64,000 nucleotides of DNA from assembly GCF_023278565.1 (NCBI RefSeq), contig NC_064679.1:992001-1056000 (forward strand), read 5' to 3'. The notes under the pieces are model-generated. The model was not told the origin of the DNA and searched no databases. It saw only the letters and a program-made list of their open reading frames with translations. The position numbers were made by a program, and so were the translations under genes. Below, piece after piece: positions 55,230-64,000 of the stretch; position 1 is the stretch's first letter; every line of letters begins with the position of its first letter. The stretch is from Colletotrichum lupini. Lineage: Eukaryota > Ascomycota > Sordariomycetes > Glomerellales > Glomerellaceae.

Positions 55230-57667
55230 TCCCTGTATTTTACATTAGTTGTTAGCGGGAGGAAATGCAATTCGTAAATTGAACATGGCTTTACTTACAA
55301 GCAACGCTGAGATATGCGGCTTATTCAGTGTATCAGCCTCGCGCATTCTCAAGGCAGAACATGATCCCTCAATGTATGCTAGTGATCAGTGATGTTTCAA
55401 GTAGGTTTTTGAAGGGGAAACCCAGCCGGAAAAGGAATCAAAGATTGTCATGTCTCTCATTGAAGGAGAGAACGATTTTTGTCATCATGGTGAGCGGCGT
55501 CGGCTTGTGGATAGGGAAGACTGAGAATGGACTTATCGCATTGAAGGCGGTCCATATTCGAAATCTCAGGCTCGAGAAAGAAAAGATGGTCAACGGACTG
55601 TTCTGCGGACTTCGGGGGAATTTGGGTGAAAGAGATTAGCCTCTTTTAGGGCAAGCTTGGCCATGCCTTTCGCCTGGAAACAGTCAGTCGCTCATCAATA
55701 TTTTCCAATTCAGATGTTGCACAACTTTTAGATGCAGGAGACCCATCGAGCCACAGATAATTACCTAAAGCATAGAAGGACTTATTATCACGGATCGAGC
55801 ATGCCATCATGATCAAACACATCACTCCGAGGCGACGCTTGAAATCAAACAAATCCGCCTTTATCATAGTTTGTTGAAACAATTCCGTGGCGAATGGCGT
55901 AGCCGTTTGGCGCATTGGCCAGTATTCTGGCAGGAATTACGGAATGGTCTTAATAGTATGTAATGACTAGCCAGAGGATTAGGATCTGGTGTCTAAATTT
56001 GGCATTGTGATAACAAGGAAGAACATGGCTCGACTTCAAACAAAACATACCTCAACACTGGCCACTGATCCCAGCCCAAGTCTCCGAGCAATCTGTAACT
56101 GTTTGCGCTAACAAGCATTTCTAATCCACCTCTCGCGCAAAAGTTCAGAATATGTAATTTGAATGCTTATACGAATTTATAGGGTATCAAAATGGAGCTT
56201 CTGCTTCTAAATTACAAAGATTGGTATGGCCAAATGACATCGCTTTGTAAAAGTTGTCGTTGCCTCTGAACGTTGCCTGGTATCTCGTGATATTTGGCAG
56301 GTCGACTTCGGATTGCTAGCGGGACATGGAGGTACAGGACATAGGCCGCCGTATCGCCTTGTTTGATTCGATATCGATTATGAAGACTCTTTGTCTATGC
56401 CAATGTGACAAGTATCGCTGGTGTCCTGCACCGTGGTTTGATGTGGGGTTCACTTAAGGAGCGTTGTACTTGATGTTTGCGCTGTCTCTATTTCGGTGTT
56501 CGCGGTCTTTCGTAATGTTTGTGGTGAGTGCGTGGTTACTGCAACCTAGAGTTGCGTACATTAGCTTCTGCTGTTGACTAACTGGTCCATCATAGAGAAG
56601 ATTTGGCTTACATTTTCGGTGTCGTTCGTTGTTCACCGGTGGTTGATCCAGTAAATGAAGCCGCCCACACCAAATATACATGTGCCAGCTGTGCACATAA
56701 GTCAGCGAAAGTTTCGGTTACAACCACGCAGCTCTGGCGTAAGTCCACTTACCCACTGCCAGTGTCTCTAGTACAGTGTGGTCGACGCTCCTTTTCATAA
56801 TCTCGTGACCAACTTCCATCATCCCCTCCTGGATGAGTCGCGTATCGAGAACAGGCATGTTGATTAAGTGGGTAGTAGATAAAGAAACGCGATTCCGAGG
56901 GACCAACGATAGAATGCAAATAAGTGCAACTAATCAGAAGGAGACGCGCAACGATCGCCGGGATCAAGAAACTGAACGAGCCTTTCTTTTGCAGACGAAC
57001 TAGAACAAATTTGTGGTGCTGGGTGCCCATATATCATCAAATTCTAGGTCTCTCCGATCGCGTCGGTCCCACATCACAACCATGCCGGTGCGACGGGGGA
57101 GGGCCAGGGTTCGTGGGATAATCACCAGATAATGCCAAGAGATTCGAAGCGCCAACCTGGGTCCGTATGGTCATTCCCACACACGCGGGCTTGGGAATGG
57201 GCTCATGTCATCTCATTTCGGTTTCAAAAGGGGGTGCAGCAAATGCGAGAGGATTGCGTTATCACAGTCAGAGGAGATGGTCCCATTGACCAAAAGGTAG
57301 TTTCGGGGCCGCCCTTGAACTGGGCTGGTACCGGGCCTTGGGGTCGCATTCTCGTCGAAGAACCCCACCAACTCATCTGTCACCTGGGGTTTGTGGGTTT
57401 TTCCAACCTTGATTTACGGATCTACGAACCACTACCGATGACTACTAGACATTTGAACTAACTAGTCTACTTCAATCCGCTGTCGCCTGCACGTCTAAGA
57501 AGTTGAAGCCGTTCAGCCACCCATTCTTTTGTCATTCATATCTTCCATTACAGCATCTCCTGTCCTTTCCCCCTTCAAGTTTTACCAACAGCACAGCCTC
57601 ACACCATTGTCCTGCGACTTTATCGCGATGTGAAGCCCAAGTGAGTCCATTCTGAGGCGAGAACAAT
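55230..57667. other. Gene-poor tract
   Basis: No supportable gene. Frames of 60-109 codons (for example 57132-57461) lack domains. Confidence 0.4.
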
Positions 57668-58440
57668 GTGGCCCCCCACCGTTTCAGCCTCCTGAAACAA
57701 GGAGGATCTACGGAGAGTTGCGTGAACCCCTGCCCAACTGAATGCCGCGTCGGCTCATCTACCCTCTCCGTCCGCCGGCCGGAGCATTTTATTACATTAG
57801 ACGGCGAGGAGTTCTTCATCGTCCAATGTCAGGAACCAATCCAGCGATCACGTTCCTCGGCTGTGATCTTACGGGCAAGTGGAAACGAGCGCTGCTTCAG
57901 CCGCATCGGATTGCTAGACACCACTCGCTCAACTTCGTCCTATTAAAATTTCCGAGTCCGACTGACTTAAATGCCCACAGCTCAACTGTCCATGAATGGC
58001 TCATTGCAATAAAGTTTTTACCTTTTGTAACGTTGCTAGCCAAGCTACAAATCTCACTTGGCAGCCGTGGCTCCCCCGATGTGACAAGCCGCGACGTCTT
58101 GGCCAAGCTCTTGGCCTCGTGTCTTCCAGCGCTGCCACGTCGGCACTTACGTGATTTGAGACGACCCAAGAATTTTCGGCCGCAGAAATAATCAACGGCA
58201 TCTTCTCCAACTGGCAGTACCCACGGTTGTGGGAAGCACTAGTTCAACTGTCGAAGAACAATCGAACACGCTCGGTGGTGATCTTGTCGACCAAGGATTT
58301 TTATAAAGTCTTTTGCCTAGCCACTCAACCCAGCCTTCTTTCGCCCCTCTATCAGGCCTACACCAATGGAGAGCCTAGACATCAGCGCCACTGTGACGCG
58401 AACGTAGATAAGAAGAATACCACCTGTGCATTAGTTCGGT
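57668..58440 (+). pseudogene. Probable relic of an unrecognised gene
   Basis: Coding-like stretches follow one another on the plus strand in changing frames: EHFITLDGEEFFIVQCQEPI near 57780-57845, a leucine-rich segment near 58060-58190 (DVLAKLLASCLPALPRR), and AEIINGIFSNWQYPRLWEAL from about 58180, running to about 58370. The last could follow an intron whose acceptor is the CGCAG at 58182-58186, but no matching donor or start was found. Family not recognised. Confidence 0.25.
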
Positions 58441-61066
58441 AGCCGGATGATGCAGAGGATACCACACCAACTCTCATCGATGTGCTTCATCGTTCAGGGG
58501 CTCGCGTTGCAAAAGCCGTGTGAGGAATTCTAACTGATAAACTTGCCATCCGTCGTCGAAGCTTTGGTTATGCACAGCCTTCGTCGACATGCGTTGGAGT
58601 CGGTTCACGGTATGATACCTCGGAGCCGGTCATCCAGCTCAATTCTCCAATAATTCGGCAAATGGATTGTTTCAGTAGTATCAATGATGAGGCTTCAGGT
58701 TCCTGACCATGTTCCATTGACAGCAAGCAGCAATAAACCTATTATTTTCTAATTCTTTGAGGGTAAGCGATATCACCATGGGATTCCAAGGCTGAGGTTG
58801 CGAGATGGATTCTGCGGCTACTCGGTATCCAGGACTTAAAGGAAAACATCCACGCTTAGATTGCCGCACACGCGACGTATTGTGGCACTATCCTCAAAGG
58901 TAGAATCTCGCCGCAGATCGCGAAACGTAAGGTAGGTATAGATCCAAATGGGTAAAGCAACTTCATCTTGAGGTTCTTAAGAAATCGACCCAATGCATAA
59001 GCTCATGCTGTCCTGGTATACCTCATGTGTTCATAATGTCTCGGCAATGGGCATATTGGTTCAATCCTCGTTCAGAACTTAGCCAAAGGACATCCTTCTC
59101 ATTCGAGAGCTCATGCATACGGGCACACTCGTGTAGTGAATGACGAAGCAGAACCCCCACCCCCGAGCCAAATCATAGGACCTTGATACGTTGACTTAAC
59201 GTAGTTTAAAGCGCACTGCTGACCTCCAAGATACTAAGATGCATCTAGTTTAGAGCGACGCAGAAGAATATGTCTTGAGGCCAAAAGACGTTGAGAATCT
59301 ATATCTTGTCCCAGATTGAAAAGAATAAACTCTAGGTCGATCTCACTTAGCTAATCAATGCGGACTGAGATACTTCAAATCGACAATTGGTAATAGTTGC
59401 ACAACGCAAGCAGACGCCATAGAAAACTAGGACTCGTCCTAACTCAGTTGAATATGCAGCGCGCGGCGTACTAGGAAGCAAGTATAGTGTTGGTAATAGC
59501 ATGAGTGATCTAATTTTACATGTATTGACCAAAATGCCCTCCATCGATGCAGATGCCCGCAAAATCATAAGCATTATGCTCGAGTGACATTGTTGCAAGG
59601 TTCGATCCAGAGACACCGACGTTGGATTTTAATCCGTGACTCTTTTACGTCCTATCAAAGGGGCATGAAGCTTTCTCCTAAGAGCTCTCCACAGGAAGAT
59701 TCTCTCCTCTGCGGATCTTATTGGAGAGGTGGTAAACGCATACATAGGAATTGTTCCGGCATTGCCAATAATCGTGATCGGTGGCTCGTTGACAAATGAT
59801 CTTACGAGTAACCTTGATGCTATCAGAATGATACTCCGTCGTTTGATGAGCGACCTCGAGCCAGTAATCGCAAGCCTGATTCCATCGTAGTATGCAAATT
59901 ACAATATTCAAAGTTGTCAGCTCGGGTTCCTAGCGCGATGTGATCTATTTTGGGGATGGATGCGTGATGGACTAACCGCCAACAATTGAGAAAGTAACTC
60001 CGCAGACTATTATGAGTTAGTCTAGCGAGATTCCGCTGGCGCGGCCTGCATTACCTGATAAGCAGTCCATGCCCTTGCTTCCTGTCCAGCCACGTTGTCT
60101 ATCGAATGCCTCGGGCTTCTGGTTCGTGAGACATGCGCCAAAAGCTTCTCGATGTTTTTCCGCATTTAATGTCAAGCTAGGCCTATTTTTGATGGTTGAC
60201 GAACCTCTTTCACTTAGTTTAGATGCTTCAGAATCAAAATCCGTGGGCCGATATTTGAGTGGCCTAGGCTGCATTCAGGCTTTAGGGCAAATGGTTGGAG
60301 CAAACTTTTGCGTGAGACCTCGTGATCTTCACGTTGAGATGAGCAATCGCCACAGCAAGCCAGATACCAATTTACGCGAAAAGTTATACATCAATTTTGC
60401 TGCATTAGGCCATACGATGAGCCCTGGAGGAGAGTCATATTGTATTTGAGGCTTACCATAGCATCAAGTCAAAGCAACCATGAATAAGACTTGACGTTAC
60501 CAATGTGGACCCAATTCTGAGTCGGGCGAGCCGGAGTAAGACCACAGAACGATCCTAATTGTTCCCGTGCAAAGGTTTTCCGAAGCTCAAGCAAGAAACA
60601 TTGAGCATTCAAACCAACTAATATATCGCCAGGTGGGATATGTCAGATCTAAGGTAGGTGATGTACCACATGCCCACGGGCAAGTAGGTCAACCAGGATA
60701 AGATGTCAACAATATGGAGGGAAACTGATAGAGGAGTTGTAATTGAATCCTTTTCAGCCAGGCTAGTGAACCCCCGAGAAGTCTGATGTTGCCTTTTGTT
60801 TTACCTCGTTACAGGAACTTCATCGCAAGCCCCCGTTCAAGAGACTATCAACGAATGCTTCTGCCGTACTTACTCAGAGTAGTAAAAAGCTGACATACTC
60901 ATTAACGGATTACAATAGAATTAAACAGACTGGGAGCAAAGCGCGTATAGAATGAAGAATGTAGAGGGAGGGCTGTACTTCAGACAGACAGTTGAATTGC
61001 ACTTGAAAACACACATTCAGACAGACTTTTCTCATTTTACTCGTCTAGATTGCCATTCGGCTTTTT
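58441..61066. other. Gene-poor tract
   Basis: No supportable gene. A plus-strand frame of 126 codons (60069-60449) has no domain or signal peptide. The last 200 bases are 3' flank of the NmrA-like gene. Confidence 0.4.
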
Positions 61067-62104
61067 CTATGTGCTGTGCTCCTTGATGTATCCCCTGACA
61101 ACCTCCCGCAAGTCACTTTGGGGAAGTTCCAGAATCTTGTTTGACTTATCTTCCTCCTTGATAGTGTGGCCGGGTACGTCGCCAAACCAGTACTTTTGCA
61201 AAAACTCCTCAAAGGGGAAACGTCCCCCAGCCTTGAGCTTCTCCTTGCCCTCCTTCTCTGCCTCATCGGCAGTCTTATGCTCGACCGTGAACTTTGACCC
61301 CGTCTCCTCCTCAAAGAGCTTGTGGAGCTGGTTCTGTGTGACTTCGAATTCGACAATGTTGATGTACTTGTTGGCGGTTTCGGCGGGGTGTTGCAGCACC
61401 GCGACAATGCCCTCAGCGAGGAAAGCAAGCGACGTCGTCGAGACCTTTTGGTTTCCGGAGTCGAAGATTGTGATGCTCTTGTTTTCGAGTGAAATGCCGT
61501 AGATTCCTCGGGTGATGCTCTGTTAGGAAGCGGTTAGTTACACCCTCAGGAAGTTAGACAAGTTGAAGTGTCGATGGCGAGGACTTACCCAGTCGAAGAA
61601 AAGACTTGTTCCAATACCAGTCCAGGTAAAGCTTGGGTTAGCCTCCGCCTTCTTGATCAAGTAGTCGACAGCGGCCGTCTTGGACTTGAGCCAGTCGCCA
61701 AGAATCTCACCCTCCAAGGTGCGTGTGTTGAGGCCATACTCAGACGGGATGAAGCGCTTCACGCCAGCAGCGATCGCCGCATCGATGAGCGGGTCTTGTG
61801 AACCGGGAACGATGACAGCGACAGTGGAGATGGCAGAGATGACGGCATCCTGACCGGCAAAGGCGGCCGTGAGGGATTCAACAGACGAAAGGTCTGCCTT
61901 GCGGACGGCGACCCCAGACGGGAATGTTGCGGTGGAAGCTTCACGGGAGATGGCGGTTACTTCAAATCCCTTTTCTAGGAGGGCTTTGACGACTCGCAGA
62001 CCAACGAGGCCGGATGCCTAGATTCAGTTGTGAGCTTCGGTCTCATGTCGCAGTGTTGTCCAATCACTACTTACACCAACGACGGCAACTGTTTTGATGG
62101 ACAT
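61067..62104 (-). CDS. NmrA/isoflavone-reductase-like NAD(P)-binding protein
   Basis: 303 residues in three exons: 62075-62104, 61589-62017 and 61067-61519. Introns have GTAAGT donors and join in phase 0. Exon 1 is just MSIKTVAVVG. The nucleotide-binding loop is completed after splicing as VVGASGLVGLRVVKALLEKG (GxxGxxG-type). KRFIPSEYGLNT and TWTGIGTSLFFDW follow, both typical of the PCBER/isoflavone-reductase branch of the NmrA family, then a C-terminal domain ending LREVVRGYIKEHST. These are cytosolic Rossmann proteins that act as NADPH-dependent reductases or redox sensors; the substrate cannot be told. A TATA-like box is about 92 bases upstream. The neighbouring MFS gene is on the same strand, so a small catabolic or metabolite-export pair is possible. 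Confidence 0.9.
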
Positions 62105-63090
62105 TTTGAATAGTATTTGATACTGATCGACGAATAGAGCGCAACAAAAACCCGAGAGAGCGAAGATTTCGCATGCAAGGCACCAGATCTAGCTATTTAT
62201 ACGTGAAGATAGAGCTAACAAACAAGGGGATTTCTGCCCCTCCAACCCCTCCATCCCCGTCATGAACTCTAAGGTTTGCGCCATCTGGCATGCCAGTTCT
62301 GGTTCCGCGGAGTGCAACCCTACGCGGGGGCTCTATATTCAAGCTTCCCCGAACACAAAAAATAGTGACACTTTCGCAGCGATACCCACGCAGTTGCCCT
62401 TGCATCATTTTAGATCGACGATATGCCGCTGGTGGCCCTGGCAGAGCCTGGCAAGGTGGCATGAGACCCCATATAGTCCTTGTTTATGGGTCGAAGCCCG
62501 GGTGTCCTTGCCGGGTAGCAATGGCGAGTCAGGGCACGCGGCTCCCACTTTGTGCAACCTGTTATCTAGACGGCTCCCACTCCTCACTTTCCACCGTCCA
62601 TCGATACGGAGTAGGTTCTTGAATAACTTGGCACACACTTCCATAGCCCTCGGTTTCTCCAGGCGGTTCCTTCGCCATCGGGACTGGCCGTCTGCGGTAC
62701 CTGACGGCAGCACCGTGACAGGGGGTTTCCGACATTCCGCACCTGGATATGCTTGAAGATAAACTGCCGCAGCTGCGAGCCGAACATGGGTCACGGCTGC
62801 GGCCCGGAAAGAGATTTAGCTCCGTGGAGTCCATTACTACTGTGACGTAGCTGGCAGTCGCACTGCCGGCCCATCTCACGAGATCTTTCGTCTCTTCAAC
62901 TTGACAGCTTTGAGAACAGGACTCAATTGGGCTTGAGCCACCTATATCAAAAAGTGGCAATCTCGTCGTCTAGAAACCCCATGACCAAATCACATTACTC
63001 GTAGATCAGGTATCGGAAATGAGTGATGGTATCTCTGTATAACTTTTTGCATGTAACTAATCATATGTACAACACAGCCAAGGAGGCATC
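62105..63090. other. Promoter of the NmrA-like gene and 3' flank of the MFS gene
   Basis: No supportable gene; frames of 90-164 codons here overlap on both strands without domains. Confidence 0.45.
62194..62201 (-). promoter_or_regulatory. TATA-like box of the NmrA-like gene
   Basis: TATAAATA on the minus strand, about 92 bases upstream of the start codon. Confidence 0.5.
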
Positions 63091-64000
63091 TCAAACCGCC
63101 TTGTTCAGCTTCCAGCCACCAGCAAACCCGCGCGAAATGCAAATCGTGACACCGCTAGCCGCAAGGCAACATCCCGACCAGATCCAACCGCTCAAATATC
63201 CATGCGACCTGGACAGCGCACCAGCAATGGGCGATCCGAACAGGAGTGCCACCGACATGACAGTAAATGCCATGCCAAATCTGGTGCCCATGTAACTTTT
63301 GTCAGCTGTAAGCTTGACGAACGTAGTCGGCTGCAAGCCGAAGAATGTTCCGCTGAAGAAGCCATACACCATAGTGACGGCAATGAGTGAAGCCTGGCTG
63401 TTCGTCGCCGCGAAGCAGAAGGCGGCAATCGACATGACGAAGACGGCGCTAGCAATCATGTTCATGATGCCAATGTAGGGTGCAAAGAAGTTGGGGATGA
63501 TGCGCCCAACAATAGAGGCGCCGTTGAGCATCGAGAGGAGGTAGAGCGCGACATTCTCGCTGGCCATGTGGTTCTCGAGGGCGTAGCTCTGCACATAGAC
63601 GTACGGCGTGTACATGCCCAGGAAGAGCAGACAGCAGGCGCCGAGGAAGAGAAGGAACGGGAGGTCGTGGAAGACGGACTTGTCGACGAGCGGTCGCCGC
63701 TTGAGAGGGATCTTGAGCTTCGATGTCTTGATGACGAGGTTGGCTACGCCGAGCGTCACAAGCGCGATGAGCGCGAAGACGAGGACTGTCCATCGGAAGC
63801 CGATCTTAGGTTGGATTGCTCGGAACATTGCTGGTAGGACGAGACTGCGCACAATGTTAGTCGACTCTAGGCTGTAGGCTCTCGCTCAAAGCGACACTTA
63901 CCCCCCAACACCGCTACCGTTGGCCGCGATGCCATTGGCAAGCGCGAGCCTAGTAGAGAACCATTGCGATGGGAGTGCGACGCCTAGCGTAGACAGACAT
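63091..64000 (-). CDS. 3' part of an MFS transporter, monocarboxylate-permease-like (cut by the window edge)
   Basis: The visible exons are 63902 to the window edge and 63091-63844. The 57-base intron (GTAAGT donor, GCGCAG acceptor) joins in phase 2 to give LANGIAANGSGVGGLVLPAM. The upstream part reads LGVALPSQWFSTRLALANGI, the TM4 region of this family. The central loop (KTSKLKIPLKRRPLVDKSVF) and six C-terminal membrane segments follow, for example FLLFLGACCLLFLGMYTPYV. The protein ends ISRGFAGGWKLNKAV. The ending matches the other MFS gene in the window (ARGIAGGWK...), so the two are paralogues of one subfamily. About 285 residues are visible; the N-terminal third lies beyond the edge. Substrate unknown. 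Confidence 0.88.

Noticed and set aside
59590..59670. Possible tRNA because of a GGTTCGATCC-like box
   Set aside because: No matching A box, acceptor stem or anticodon stem could be folded around it.

Overview
This window is nuclear DNA of a filamentous ascomycete. The genes carry short spliceosomal introns (about 48-75 bases, plus one of 182) with GTRAGT-type donors and CTAAC/CTGAC-like branch sites. The content is typical of Pezizomycotina: Zn2Cys6 regulators, a GATA factor, an AA9 polysaccharide monooxygenase with a CBM1 module, a tannase/feruloyl esterase, a BYS1 protein and a mucin-like GPI-anchored wall protein. A 4.8 kb AT-saturated block almost free of CpA/TpG is the mark of repeat-induced point mutation (RIP). 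A plant-associated Sordariomycete is the best guess; this is inference from content, not from a marker gene.

Layout. 1-5 kb: the 3' end of an unrecognised gene, a BYS1 secreted protein and a GATA factor. 5-6.8 kb: a secreted feruloyl esterase/tannase with one in-frame TGA. 8.7-9.3 kb: an unrecognised 213-residue protein. 10.9-12.5 kb: a Zn2Cys6 regulator. 12.5-17.7 kb: a decayed zone holding a candidate secreted-protein relic and a clear prolyl 4-hydroxylase pseudogene. 17.7-18.7 kb: the AA9-CBM1 enzyme. 21.0-26.0 kb: a 4,925-base element with 33-base terminal inverted repeats, a 5-base target duplication and a RIP-saturated core. 26.5-36.4 kb: a large disordered protein, a monocarboxylate-type MFS transporter, a SIRT6/7-like sirtuin and a repetitive GPI-anchored protein. 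36.4-41.7 kb: no supportable gene. 41.7-49.7 kb: a Zn2Cys6 regulator divergent from a full-length ABCB transporter. 51-55 kb: a 511-base Tc1/mariner-type MITE, a conserved protein with a PPGY motif and an F-box-like protein. 55-61 kb: gene-poor, with relics. 61-64 kb: an NmrA/isoflavone-reductase-like protein and the 3' part of a second MFS transporter related to the first.

How it fits together. The esterase and AA9 enzyme act outside the cell on plant wall polymers. The divergent regulator/ABC pair shares a 1.1 kb promoter and looks like a small efflux module. The most interesting theme is premature stops in otherwise open reading frames: TAG at codon 194 of the 1,268-codon ABC gene and TGA at codon 163 of the esterase, besides the heavily damaged prolyl hydroxylase. 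These could be RIP-like nonsense mutations, assembly errors or, for the TAG, a site for the A-to-I mRNA editing known from sexual stages of Sordariomycetes. No tRNA, rRNA or CRISPR was seen. Exon borders were read by eye from splice consensus and frame continuity.
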